A DNA stretch of 64,000 nucleotides from Tenodera sinensis (GCA_030765045.1 CM060962.1:162630899-162694898), one strand, 5' to 3'; shown: positions 50,036 to 62,195, counted from the stretch's first letter. The notes: a model not told the origin generated them from the letters alone. Numbers and translations: made by a program.

Positions 50036-51765
50036 AGTTACTGAACGCAGTCCAATTCAGTCGAATCCAATCCTAAACCTCCAAATAAGCGCATAGCATT
50101 ATACTGAATCTTGGTTTTTAAACCTGTTCACCGTAGAGTTCAAGATAGTAGATTGTCTCAAAATATTAGATATATGTCCTTCATACTGCTTTAGTAGCAC
50201 AGAAAAGTGCATGAACTCGGAAAAATATTTGCAACGCATTTCGTTTTATCAGCTTCTCTGCCGCTTATCCATGGAAGGTTTAGTAATTATCGAAGTCTAT
50301 TCAAAAATGCAATGTCGAAATTTAACCGAAATTTCACGTTTAGAGGTATCTTGTCCCTTTTGTGTGTGTGCAAGAGAAAGAGAGAGAGAGAAACAGAGTG
50401 TTCTTGTTTCTCCAATAATTTATCTGTGCAATACGTGTTAATATAAATACAGAAGAACCGTGGTTCGAGTCCCGGCTGTGGCATTGAATTCAAGTCTGAC
50501 TCTAATAGTCCTTAACCATAATACCCGGAGTTTATCACTTGCATTATAGGTCGCATATAGGACATCATATATCGAGTACTTGAAAACGTCTTGAAAGTTT
50601 TCGAGGATAATTGAATCAGACGATAAAGTTTAATGAGCGTACATGTATCTACACATAGTATCTCTAGCGGTAAGGGCATCGGAATGGAGAGCTATCTATG
50701 GTTCAAGTCCTAGCCATGTGTTGCTTTTTTCAAGTCTAATTTAACATTTCAAACACCAAAACTGGACAAATAACTCATTTGATTTTGGAGACACCAGGTG
50801 AAGATGTTCAGAAATATTCCTGTAAATCAAGTTACAGTTTACATGGAAAGACACTCGTTAGTTCTTTCTCAAAAATGGCTGTTAATGCTTTGACTAAAGT
50901 GTCATATTTTGTTATGTAACTTATTTATTTCATTCATAAATGTATAATGCGGAAATCTCCAATCCCAAATACTAGACAAAGAGAGGGAAGATTAAATGAC
51001 TATGTAATATTCGAACGCACACTGGGTAACATTGTTCTTTTAATTCCTACACTTTAGAATATTGAAAACAAAATATCAGGAGAAAAATCTACGCCTTTTC
51101 GGAAGCTGAACTAATGCATGTTAATGAAAATTTCCTCAGAATATGCCTAGATTTATTGATGCAGATGGACAGCATTTCCAACATCTCCTGTGATAAGGTA
51201 TGTTTTCTGTTTATTCTGATAATTGTTAATGTTATTTGAGATTTGATTCGACGACCACGCATGTGTGACCCACAGATAGGCCGTGCGACTGCCAGCCAAG
51301 TCGTGCAGTACATGGCCGGCACACGGGCCGGGCACATGCTGGCCAAGTTTTGTAGCATACGTACTGTACTTATCAGGCATGATATGAGAGGGCGGCGTCA
51401 CTGCTTTGTTGACAATGGATAATGTCATCAAGGATACCGAAAACAGAGGAGTGAGTGGCGGAGCGATAATGAGAATGTATACAGTTTCGCAATGCAAACA
51501 TTACAGCATTTGCACGCCTCACTGGTACATACGAGTACAACTCGAAACTGCGTGTGTTTTCTTTACAACACTGCATGTCCGATGCCTCATAGAGCATGAT
51601 CCCAGGTCCACCAGATATTACTTATGTTCTGAGTAACAAAATGTGTCGCACAGAGTAGTATTAATTTATACTCTGTAGGTATACACACCTACCAGCTAGG
51701 GCCAGTTTACACGTACCAGGTGCTAAACGTACCTAAAAACATTGGTAACTTCTTAAAGTCTATGT
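50036..51765. other. No gene; two tRNA-like SINE traces
   Basis: 50455-50485 carries the B box GTGGTTCGAGTCCCGGC, and 50660-50722 has an A-box-like CTCTAGCGGTAAGGGC with B box GGTTCAAGTCC. Both point to SINE relics on the plus strand. A GA-rich tract lies at 50373-50399. The 51.2-51.6 kb frames show no domain. Confidence 0.45.
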
Positions 51766-51767
51766 GC

Positions 51768-52140
51768 TAATTTTTAATTTCTCTACTGGTAAGTAGGGGA
51801 AGTATTGTATTCCACCCAAAAATTCGATGTCGAGATTTCACCGGAAATATATGTTTTGAGGCCCCCTGAATCAAAAAAAAGCATTTTTAGAAAAAGGTCC
51901 GTGTGTGTGTCTGTCTGTGTTTCTGTCAGTCTGTGGACAGCATAACTCAAAAACGAAAACTTGGTTAAAAGCCAAACTTGGTATTTAAGTTTAATGTCTT
52001 TCAAGGATGCGACACGAAGATTTTGAAGAAAATAGCCCCACCCTACACTACCCTTTACATGGAAGATTTTTCGAAAATTTTGAATTTCTTGAAAATGGCT
52101 CTAAAGATTTTGATTAAAATGTCATGTTTTTAGATATTTT
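51768..52140 (+). repeat. Dispersed repeat R1 copy
   Basis: Shares TTTCTCTA, CCACCC, GAGATTTCACCGGAAATATA, TGTTTTGAGG, GAGGCGAC-like and GCGACACGAAGATTTT blocks with the R1 pairs inside the 13.4-kb foldback. A further 280 bases beyond (to about 52420) may belong to the same element. This shows that R1 exists independently of the giant element. Confidence 0.7.
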
Positions 52141-52429
52141 GATGACAAATGAAATTTATATCTTGAATTTTCTGGCTATAGCCCCTGTAGTCGTATTTAC
52201 TTTGGACGACTTTTGCATAACTGGTACACCGTTAGAGATAGACCAAATTATACTCTACAAAAAATGTAGATCTTGCTAAAATACACAATTTATGTCTCAA
52301 TAAATTTTCTTGTAGTGTGAACCATTTCGGAGATATTCCTTGTTATGTGTGTGAGTTTCGGAAAACTTAGAACTTTAGCGAAATGCAACAACGTTATTCA
52401 TTTTTCATATGTTAATCGTGCAAAGAGAA

Positions 52430-53060
52430 CGGAATCTCAAAGGTCAAAAAGATTTGACTGTCGCACAAAGCCTTCTGTATTCTAATATTCCTCTTGCACC
52501 TACAAGGACATAAGCAGTAAGATAATTTGTACGAATGTTTATCTTAACTAACATGGATATATAGGAATAAGAGTTTGTTAGAATGGTTAGTACAAGAGTA
52601 GAGAAAGTCATGTGAGTGCAACACATCAGATTTTTATATATGTTTTACACAATATCATTAAAAGTTAATAATCAATAATGCCAGGCAGTTTTCGTTGGCG
52701 GTAATTTCCGCCAGACACTTCAAATTTCGCGAAAAGGTTTCGTAGGTTTACTTACAGTCTGAGTCTTGATGTTTATATGTGATACTTAGGGAACTACTTC
52801 AGTACTATTTGTAAGCAGCCAGAAAAATAGTATGGGCCAAACATCCTCCACACACATTTAAACTGTCGCTGTGAGTATGAGTGCGAGATCATTATTCGTA
52901 CGCTTAAGAGTGAGCGAGATAACTATACCCGTCGATTTCTCGCTGTTTCGATCTACTCTAGTATGTAATATTCAGTCGTATGGAGTTCGCTCAGCACAGC
53001 TGTTATTACGGCGACAACATGTGGAGTTAAATAAGAATATTTGCAGTGTTTTAAAAATAT
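52430..53060. other. No recognised feature
   Basis: AT-rich. The frame at 52871-53077 has no recognised motif. The AG at 53066-53067 (CGTCGCAG) could be a splice acceptor for the frame that follows. Confidence 0.4.
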
Positions 53061-53067
53061 CGTCGCA

Positions 53068-53760
53068 GGGTTATTGAACTCTGTTTTTGTAGTAATTCTG
53101 ATGGGCATTTAACATTGTTTACGGAAAAGACGTCACAAAGATGTGGAAGAATTTTAAAACATAAGAAGGAAAAGAACTCAAAATTCAAAGATGTTGTTTC
53201 GGCGGTTGATTTGTTTGAAAGCCCTTGTCATAGACAGTGTTACAAATCCTTTACCGGATTAATCAAAAATAGCATTTGCCGTAATCTACAAAAACAGAAA
53301 AGGCTACTACAAAGGAAAAGTCGTCAAATATTACGGAGAATCCACCGACGAGCTCATCAAGATCTCTGTTAGATATACAGCGTACTGAGCCACAATCATG
53401 TATTTTACAGCCTCTTAGTCCAGCAACATCTCTTATGCCTGACTACAATATAATACCTGAACCAACTGTTATGCCTGAGTTAGTCGGACCGGTCCCATTA
53501 AGTACACAAGAAAGTATGTTCAGCTGGAAAATATTCCTTCCCCTTCTGAAATTAATATCTCCGCTGAAAGTGGTGTAAGTATTGCTCCAACAATGCTACT
53601 TGTATATTTTGTGATCAAAAGACAAAAAACACAAAAAAAGAACAACACTGCCCTTATTTTCACATAACAGAAAGGCTTTCTTTCTAAAGAAGATGAAGAG
53701 GATGAAAAGCTTACGAACATAATTAACAAAATAACAGATTATCCAGGTTTAAAATTTAAT
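53068..53760 (+). pseudogene. Cysteine-containing element-like gene relic, 5' part
   Basis: The frame from 53073 reads IELCFCSNSDGHLTLFTEKT, then a basic stretch, then CHRQCYKSFTGL, and runs to a stop at 53370. Near 53583-53680, in another frame, CSNNATCIFCDQK and HCPYFHITE continue the Cys/His pattern, followed by KEDEEDEKLTNIINKITDYP. Paired C-x-C and H-x3-C motifs with CY--FT occur in a family of uncharacterised multi-copy insect proteins, probably transposon-derived. I cannot name it. The gene is broken by frameshifts and by the LINE inserted at about 53.76-55.0 kb. Confidence 0.45.
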
Positions 53761-53869
53761 CATAATACCTGTCAATTAAACATTTCTTGCATGTCATCTT
53801 CAAATAAAAGAAAAGGAACACTAAAAGTCGTTGGCATGAACTTCGTATCATCAAATTACCTTTGAAGAA

Positions 53870-54965
53870 AACGTAATAAAAAGTTGATGTGTTCAGTGTA
53901 AGACCTAGGCCAAGGAACTGGCGATCACGAACGTAACGCAGACAATCAATAAGGACATGTGTGACGGAGAGTGGAACATTGTACGTCGCATAGACAGGTG
54001 CAGGATCACCACGTAAAAGGTCTCCATGTGTGACTTGGGTGTGGCTTACCCTCAGGCGGGTTAAACTCACTACTTCCCACCCGAAATCTCTGCAAGAGGT
54101 CTGCCAGTGTTGTACAGTGTACTTGATTGTCCGCAACTGAGTGCCAGCTAACGCTTCCAAAGATTCCTGCCAGGAAGCAAATAGATGGCAACGGAAGCAC
54201 TCCTGCACGTCTACATAAGGGAGCGTGCGGGTGGAATGCTCCAGCAGACGACATGCAGACTTAGCAGCCGCATCTGCCACCTCATTGCCGGGAATACCTA
54301 CATGGCCTGGGATCCACGGAAAACAAACTGATATCCGCGAGACAGTAGCTGCGAGATGAGTGTCTGAATTTTAACAATGAATACGCAGGTGCCGAAAAAC
54401 TGTTGCGGGGCCTGAAGAGCGATAAAAGAGTCGGAACAGATGATAAAACTTCCAGGATCTGAATGAGAGATAAAGAGTAAGAAATAATAGATGAACAACA
54501 GCTCGGCGGTAAAAACTGAAATGGCGTCTTGAAGGCCGTGCGCGTGAGCGTCACCGTCGTATACAAAAGCGCAACCCCCAGCACTACCCAAGTGGGAACC
54601 ATCCGTAAATACGGGAGTGTAAGTCCGGTATCGGCGCAGACGTTCGGTGAGAAGTTGGTGAAACACCGAATGAGAGGTAGCTATTTTCGCACGGCCCGAC
54701 AGCTCCAGGGCGAAGCGTGCACGCTGGGGTTGCCAGGCAGGACAGTGGCCAAGTGAATACCGCTTTACGGCCGTCAGTCGGAGGGCGTCTGCGGCGAGCA
54801 GTTCTCTAACCTGGTACCATATGGACGGAGATAGTTGTATTCCGCATATAACAGTGCCGAAGGTCTGGACGCAATACAGGCGGAAACGAAGAATGACCTG
54901 GATGAGCAGTCAACTTTGATGGACATGGAGGGTTTGAAATGATGGTGAGCGGCTCGGGACCCCGT
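53870..54965 (-). pseudogene. LINE ORF2 C-terminal fragment with RNase H domain
   Basis: The minus strand, with a few frameshifts, reads from 54850 downwards: SPSIWYQVRELLAADALRL.., LLTERLRRYRTYTPVFTDGS (the DGS of RNase H, near 54605-54665), GGCAFVYDG, FTAELLFIY (Glu), ICSDSF (Asp), WIPGHVGIPGNEVADAAAKS (near 54258-54315), then the post-RNase H tail with THGDLLRG and HVLIDC. The DGS-E-SDS-GHxGxxGNxxAD set is the full catalytic signature of RNase H in I-clade and Jockey-group LINEs. The reverse transcriptase is missing (5' truncation). It lies antisense to, and apparently inside, the gene relic at 53.07-55.2 kb. Confidence 0.8.
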
Positions 54966-54994
54966 GTGCTCCTAACACGTACTTAGCGTAGTAG

Positions 54995-55380
54995 GCCTCA
55001 GGGGGGTTATCTCCATAGATATTACGTGGAGCTATTAGAGGAAAATGACGAAGACAATTCTGCGCAAATCAAAGGGAATTTCACACAACACAATTTAGAA
55101 TTCAAGGTAATAAAATCACTTGTTGGAGATTAAATTATGCAGAATACAATTTATTAGCTCTAAACACTTCATAAGTACTGATGAACAACAGAAGACGGCT
55201 AGCCAGAGCTGGTATATTATTGAGAAAATTCGTTTTGCAAACCGAGAAGAAAATAGTACCACAACTTATAACCAAAAACTAACCTCCAGCGGAACAGCCC
55301 ATGTAGGGCCAAGGCTTACCGCCCGGCTATCACTAAGTGAGCAACAAATTTTCTTGCAAGGTGGAAAGTTCGTAGTCCTA
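54995..55380 (+). pseudogene. Probable 3' continuation of the interrupted gene relic
   Basis: After the LINE a frame reads YYVELLEENDEDNSAQIKGN and HNLEFKVIKSLVGD before a stop near 55131. Its acidic/polar style resembles the KEDEEDEKLTNIINKITDYP segment just before the LINE, so it may be the same protein continuing. A further frame runs to 55383. The link is an inference from position and composition. Confidence 0.3.
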
Positions 55381-55383
55381 TGA

Positions 55384-56055
55384 ACAAATGTTTAAATACT
55401 TTGGTTTTGCTTCTGGGTGTTCATTTACATTTATTTAGGAAAAAAGTAAATGATCTAGAAGAAACATGAATATGGTATTGTTCAGTGTGGATGGTGAGAT
55501 CCTTAAGTTGCCTTATTAAAGACAAACAACGATGAAATGATTAAATTGATGTAAGAAGTAATATATATTCCCGTTAAGATAGAAAGGAAAGGGGGAACAA
55601 CTATGCGGTAGGTGGGATTCAATCCAAGTTCACGAAACCCTCTGGTCCAGCGGTAACGTGCTATAACACTCTCAGCTATCAATGAGTAGAGCAATTTTGT
55701 GTGGATTATTAAGCTTACTTTGATTAGCAAAGAGCTCAACACTGTATTGTTTTCTACTTCTGGTTCACTATTTATTCGAAACTCAATAATAACATACATT
55801 CTGCAGACGTAGTAATGTTGAATTTGCAATATTGACGCATTAATTTAGAGTGATTTGTGAAATATCGCTTTTCAAAGTTGTGAGGTGAGCCAATGGCTGC
55901 CATCCCCTCTGATCAACAAGAGAAGCTTACGTATATGATAAACTTCATTCTCATACCACCTATTTGGGAACGTCTGAGAATTAGGTGACCCTTCGCGCAG
56001 TTCTCACTGAAGTTGGATATTTCCTTTTGTGAAAGATAGTACTACGTAGTAGAGA
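55384..56055. other. No gene; possible SINE head at 55610-55690 (minus)
   Basis: On the minus strand a GCTGAGAGTGTTATAGCACG block precedes a B-box-like GGATTGAATCCC, compatible with a tRNA-type SINE head. Otherwise AT-rich. Confidence 0.35.
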
Positions 56056-56059
56056 AAGT

Positions 56060-56255
56060 CATAAACAAAGGGTGTTTATGGTGGGCATCCTTGCAGCAAA
56101 ACAAGCACACACGCAAACCTTTTTGTAGCCCTTTTTTATCCAGAGGGAGCTTCAAAATGTGTATTTGCGCTAAAGTCTCAGTATTGGTCTTTTGGGTGGA
56201 AAGCATTACTTCCTCTACTTGCTATATATAAGCGGTAGAGAAAATTTAAAACTAT
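56060..56255 (-). repeat. Dispersed repeat R1, antisense fragment
   Basis: Reverse-complemented, it reads TTTCTCTACCGC.., GTAGAGGAAGTAATGCTTTC, CACCCAAAA.., TTTTGAAGCTCCCTCTGGAT.., matching the block order of 51.77-51.96 kb at lower identity. Confidence 0.5.
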
Positions 56256-57355
56256 AATTTCGAACTCAAATGGTTGCCTTAAGCATGTAAGCCCTAAATG
56301 TGGCAAAACGTTCTGTTATAACAGTGTAGGGCAAATCTTTCAAATAAAATCAAGGTTGACGTGTCTGAGCATTTTGTTTTAAACGCCATTTACAGAAATG
56401 TTAATAAAACGTATGTCTTTATAAAAATATACGTATTCCAGGGATATTTTTCAATTTAACACATTTATATTTTTGATAAAGGTTTTGAAATTACGGCATC
56501 AATAGCTTAACATCAAGCCCTCTAAAGCAATAAGTTCAATCTAGCAGCCAGTTGTATCTCTGCCATGCGAAGCCCAAAATGTGAATAGGCGTCTACATGG
56601 AGAGAGGTGAAGCATAAAATATAGTTCCACCAAAAGCTGTTTTACCGCAGCTACTAAATTCAAATGTCATACGTAAAATTTATCTCTGGAGAAGGCTTGT
56701 TCGTGTGTAGAATATGTGACATACGTAAATTATTTTGAGCAGGTTAAACATATGGTTGCATGTGTTCTTTTGTCCATTGTGCCTAAAATTCAAAACATAC
56801 TATTTTGTTGTTTGTTTTTTTTTTTTTTTTTTTTTCGCTCATATGCAGTATCTAACTTCTAGGGTCATTCCGCTGTTTAGAACTTTACTCACTGCAACTA
56901 ATTTAATATGCCTGATATTGCTATCTTTGAACTTAAAAAGTTGAACATCACACATCACCTATAGGTAATTACGCACACTCCTGGACAGCATAGGGAGTAT
57001 TCTTAGCCAATCAGCCCTGAATTTAGAAGCTGCAGCCTAAAGCTTAGACTATACAGGGTTGAAGGTACTGCTTCGGCCATACCCTAACCTGGGATTCTAA
57101 GTGTTGAGTGTAATCTTAAATGTCCAATATTGTCAATTGTCAATAAAGAACCGTTTCGCTGAAAAAAAAAATTGTGTGAAAAACTTGGTGCCATATAGCT
57201 TCTGGCTAAATTGATATAAATGATGTATTATTTCACAAACTGTCACGCAAACATTGTGTGAACAATGCTGTAATACCTTTCTATCTTAATTTGAATTAAT
57301 TTAGTCTACTTTGTACCTAACACTTTGTCCAACAGTTACATAGGTAAAGGAAATA
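56256..57355. other. No gene; poly(T) run at 56815-56836
   Basis: AT-rich sequence with a T run of about 20. No element could be attached to it. Confidence 0.4.
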
Positions 57356-57360
57356 GATTT

Positions 57361-57520
57361 AAAACCAACCGTATCAAGGCCTACCGCCCGGACGCTGCGT
57401 CTTCCACCGCTGTCCATTCCTGGTGTTATGGGTGGGTGCAGTACGGGAGGATGGGACATGGTCAGCGACTCGGTCCCTACCGGCCGGTATGTGTGTTCTT
57501 CGCAACCAGAAGGAAGTAGG
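57361..57520 (-). repeat. SINE family C, tail-end copy
   Basis: The block CCTACCGCCCGGACGCTG..CTTCGCAACCAGAAGG matches 33465-33595 (CTACCGCCCGACCGCTG..TTTGCGACCAGGGATC). The tRNA head is missing (truncated insertion). Confidence 0.6.
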
Positions 57521-57544
57521 TTATTCCATGAAAATTATGTTATG

Positions 57545-57790
57545 GATATCTTACGGGACATTCAGATTTAGGGCTCCACTGAAGTTCAAATCAGGCCTTT
57601 TAGAAAAAAAGAACCCTACGTTTGTCTGTGAACAGCATAACTAAAATTGTAAACTCGGATAAATAACCAATTCTATACCTCATTTGGGTATCCTTTAAGG
57701 AAAGGACTTTAACACTTTAATTGGAAAAAGATTCCGCTTTGTGTTATTTTTCCATCTGAAATGGCTCTAGTGGTTTTAAATAAAACATAT
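57545..57790 (+). repeat. Dispersed repeat R1 copy, diverged
   Basis: Contains GGGCTCCACTGAA, CTTTTAGAAAAAAAG, GTCTGTGAACAGCATAACTA, AATGGCTCTAGTGGTTTTAA. These correspond in order to 51868-52115 (GGCCCCCTGAA, TTTTTAGAAAAAGG, CAGCATAACTC, AATGGCTCTAAAGATTTTG). Confidence 0.55.
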
Positions 57791-58059
57791 GCTCGAGACA
57801 CTCACATACAGAGCTCGTGTATATATACCGGGGGAATAATCTAGCCCCATTTTTTTAATCTACGCACTATCAGATTATAGTCTTACTTGAGATCATTGCT
57901 AGATTAGTCCATTCGTAGCTGTATTGTGTCAAATATATTATTCGTTCTTGAGCCTATCTGATATCCACGGCAAAAGCTTACATGAATACTAATAAACTGC
58001 CAAGAGCTAAGATGTAACAGTTGAAACAGAAAACAGCTCAAAGAGCACTTAATGAAGGA

Positions 58060-58985
58060 AGTGCTCAGATTGAGATATGCTTGTGCGCTGCAATACATAT
58101 GTGATGCGACATGTTTGCAGGGTTTGCGATAAGCAACCGAAACTTATACCTATGGGTTCCGTAGCTTTCTGCACCGATCCTTTCCTCTAAATACCCCCAC
58201 AGGAAGAAATCCAGTGAAGTGGGATCAGAAGATCGAGCCGGCTATACGACGGTCCAATGCACTTTTCTGAATATACTCCGTGTAAGGAATTCCGTACAGG
58301 AATGAGTACCAATGTGGGGGCACTCCATCTTGCTGAAACCACATTTTCATCCATTTCATCAGCGGCACATTTTCTAATAATAGCAACAGATCTCCAAGAA
58401 ACTGTAGATATTGAGATACGGGTGGGTACCTTCGAAAAAACAGGGTGCTATTAGTTGATCGCCTAGGACTCTATATCACACATTGACACTCAGTTGCACC
58501 TGAACATCAGTGTGAAGTAGAGGTTTTGATGCTGTTACGGTAGCAACTTGTTTCCTTTTCATCTGTAAAGTTAAAAGTTATGTAAATATTCCGTATCTCT
58601 TGTAGTTTTAATGTTTTGTTTTTGGAATATTCATTTGTTTCTTAATAATTGCATTATTATTATAATTCGTATTAAAACCTTATGACCACAAAATATATGT
58701 AAATAAATTTTTTAAACCAGAAAAAGAAATACAATATTATAAAGAGTTGACTTTATTTTTCCTTCGAACAGTGTACTCTGATGCTTTGCTATGTTTTGCA
58801 TAGTGCCGCCGCTGCCTGTATGTGCACCACAGTCTGTCTCGCAAAAGCCCCATGCCCACGAGTACAGCAGGTAGGGATGGAATTTATTGCCGTGCAATAT
58901 TCGTAACGCTGATGTCTGGCTAACGTTCATATCCCGTGCTATGGCCCTGGAGTGCTATGCAATTTGATTGCATTATTCATCGTTT
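58060..58985 (-). pseudogene. IS630/Tc1-mariner-like DDE transposase relic
   Basis: Read on the minus strand with stops and frameshifts. First comes a helix-turn-helix part, AIARDMNVSQTSALRILHGN then KFHPYLL (58850-58960). A decayed catalytic region follows: GFSKMECPHIGTHSCTEF (58270-58360, where functional relatives have the DGAPPH aspartate) and PARSSDPTSLDFFLWG (58195-58242; relatives read WPARSPDLTPLDFFLWG). This set marks the DDE transposases of IS630/Tc1-type elements common in insects. The catalytic Asp of the DGAP motif is lost, and several stops are present, so it is dead. Confidence 0.65.
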
Positions 58986-59009
58986 ATTCATCGTCGCCAG
59001 AAGTCACTG

Positions 59010-60590
59010 AGGCAGCCTGAGCAAAAGGTACCTCTTTGATTGGCCCTGTTTCAGAGAGGGACCTTTCACCTTCTCCATACTTACTTGTCCACAGCTGATG
59101 CTGAAATCCCTCTTGATATGGGCGTCTTGCTTCCACTGCATTATATCTTGACTCACCATAGAGGAACAGTATATCCACATATTCAAAACTACATGTACTG
59201 CACTAGTTACTTAAAAGGGAAATATACGCCATCAGCGCTACAGCGTAACGGCGAGGACAACTCGACGTGTTCGCACATGGCCAGCAATAGAGCTGGGAAG
59301 GTGGGTGGTATACAGCAGGCGGCGGTGTGCAGTAGAAGACTGCGCTCAAACCCACCTCTGTGGTGTGATACCATGCCTGCCTCAAATTCAAGAGATCCCT
59401 TGTTGGAATCTCGGTTACATTGAGTTAATTGGACAAGGTTGTCTTTTTTCAGAGGTTTCTCTTATCCTGACAGTTGAATGTCGGGTAACAATAACCTCCA
59501 TGAACCCCGGGCTCATTTGAGCATCATTTCACCACTTTCATTGATCGTCCGACATAACCTAATCAATTAAAGAACGTTAAACCTAAAAAGAAAATGAAAA
59601 GTATAGATTGATTGGTTGATTGGATTTGGTTTAAGGGCGCTCAACTTCTAGGTCATCAGCGCCCTTAACAGACTCATGGCACTAGCCAGATATAAATTTC
59701 ACTCACAAAATAAAAATACTAGCAACAAGAAAAATATACAAAGGTAAAAAGCAGTGGCAATAGCCAGATATGAAACTAGGTGATAAATATGTCCAAAATC
59801 AGAAACAGATAATTAAAAATTTTAAATCCTCAAATTGATATTACACTCCGCTAAAAAATTAAAAACTCTATCAACCGCTGTTTTGTCGTCCGCTAGGACC
59901 TCTGCAAGAAAAAAAAAGTATAGAAAGACTGTATTCAAAGAGGGAATACAAATATTACATAGGCTGGCTTCAGAAAGCCCTCACGTATTTTGAGCTTTAA
60001 ATGTATTAATTTATAAGAGTTGTTGCATCCGGTTATGCCCTACCTATACATAACAAACTTTCCAGTACTTAGCATTTAAAAGACCCATTTGACTTTCAAT
60101 GGCAAATACTGCAAATACAGATATTATATGAAGTGGCAAAGCCGTTGGGGTCATTCTTTCCGTGTTTGTTACCCAAATAAATAGTAAAGCAGAGGATAGT
60201 TTCCGGAGTTTCATCAGCTGCTATTTTGCTTATTATTTGTTATTCCTTTCACGTATCTGCAGCTGAACTATGCAGCTGGAAGGTAAATACGATGGAAGCG
60301 GTATTAGCCGAGAGGCGAAGGGTAAAAACAATAAACATCAACTCGATTAATTAGGCTTTTCTGCTTACCAAACAAACTCAGCAAAAAGCATCTAGAGAAC
60401 GTTCGAAACGCATGCGAATTAGCAGCGGATGGTTGTTTACTTTCACTTATGGTGATTGGTTTGTCTGTAGATTAATAGCAGAGAACTCACTGAAGATCAA
60501 ATGACATAAACATAAGGGAGAATACTTTGAATTTCTCAAAATAATATAACACAGGGATTTGAAATACACACATAATCTATTTAATATATA
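59010..60590. other. No gene; perfect GC-rich hairpin at 59630-59668
   Basis: TTAAGGGCGCTC at about 59631 pairs with the mirrored GCGCCCTTAA at about 59659 across a loop of about 15 bases containing AACTTCTAGGTCATC. The hairpin sits after a GATTGATTGGTTGATTGG run. A similar hairpin motif is, to my recollection, frequent in arthropod repeats. The rest is AT-rich. The 127-codon frame at 59040-59423 has no recognised domain. Confidence 0.5.
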
Positions 60591-60594
60591 CAGG

Positions 60595-60640
60595 ATGTCC
60601 CAAACCGACAAACTTTGGGAGCTGATAGATAACATTAATT
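60595..60640 (+). repeat. Transposon-end-like motif (TACAGGATGTCCCAAA)
   Basis: The string ATACAGGATGTCCCAAACCG is of the ACAGG-TGTCCCA type seen at ends of many insect elements. It lies about 80 bases before the hAT relic. No matching opposite end was found. Confidence 0.3.
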
Positions 60641-60679
60641 AAAACACTTTTATTTTTGGAAATGTGTAAGTACGTGTGT

Positions 60680-61639
60680 GGAAGAACTGGAGACTAGTGC
60701 TAGGCGTCAACTGATTGTGAAAGGGAAAAAGAATTGTTTCTCTATTGATTGTGATGAGAGTGTTGATGCGACGTATGTTGCTCAATTACTGGTGCTCATT
60801 AGAAGTGTAGACATGGACTTTACAAAAGGGTGAGACATACAAATGGAGCCGTGAAAGGTAGTGACCTATTTCAAGAGGCTGTAAAAACTGTGAATCACAT
60901 TGGGCTTAAACGAGACGCTGCACGCGTTATGGCAGTAGTAAACCTCGGAATGGCAGAGCTGGTCAAGAAAAGAGCTGAAACTTATGGTGGAAAAGTTTAT
61001 AAGGTACACATCAGGGGGTCCTTTGTCAAAGGCAGTTGATGCCCGTGACGTTATGCAGAATATCATAAAATTAACTAGTCTCATCCGATGTGGAGCCCTA
61101 AATCTACACAATTTTAAAGCTGTTCTAGACCAAATGTGTAATGGATACGGTGGCATAATTTACCATACAGAAATGAGGTCACATAGTCGTGGTCAGACGT
61201 TAGATGGACTTTGTGCTGTTCGAGAGGAAATTCGCAAACTTCTGGAAGAGAAAGGATATTTGTGTGAACTGTTACGTGTCCAAGACTGTTCGTTCTTAGT
61301 ATTTCTAGTTGACATGACAAAACATTTGAAGGATTGAAACCTGACACTCCAAGGTCAAGACAGATTCATCAGCGATGCGTATAGTTAGGTTGAATCCTTT
61401 CAGTTGAAATTGATATTGCACAGGGGACAAATGACTGCAGAACAGCGCACATTTTCCCACACTCAGCACTCTTAAAACCCAATATCTGAAGCATCTTTCG
61501 ACATTATTTCATTTGCAGAATTTTTGAGAACATTGAAGAAGTGTTTGCAAATAGATTCGCCAATTTTGCAAAATTGGAATCGGCGACTTCTCTGTTTTCG
61601 TCATTCTTCACCTTTGATGTTGATAAATTGCTATATTTA

Positions 61640-61640
<1 letters not shown>
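60680..61640 (+). pseudogene. hAT-superfamily transposase relic
   Basis: Plus-strand translation with several frame changes. It opens with ELETSARRQLIVKGKKNCFS (60685-60745) and continues through VMQNIIKLTSLIRCGALNLH and NFKAVLDQ to IIYHTEMRSHSRGQTLDGLC and AVREEIRKLLEEKGY (61157-61262). FLVFLVDMTKHLKD follows (61290-61337), then a frame with FENIEEVFANRFANFAKLES and LFSSFFTFDVDKLLYL (61520-61640). The order YHTE-R--SRG--L---LR-EI--FL--KG, FLVD-T-HLN and F--RF-DF---LF--PF--DV is that of GTF2IRD2/ZBED5-like hAT transposases. Multiple stops and a shift make it a fossil. Its 3' end runs into a TTA-type array. Confidence 0.7.
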
Positions 61641-62194
<554 letters not shown>

Positions 62195-62195
62195 T

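Noticed and set aside
59040..59423. 127-codon plus-strand frame
   Set aside because: Overlaps several opposing frames of similar size; no domain or repeat pattern and unremarkable composition.
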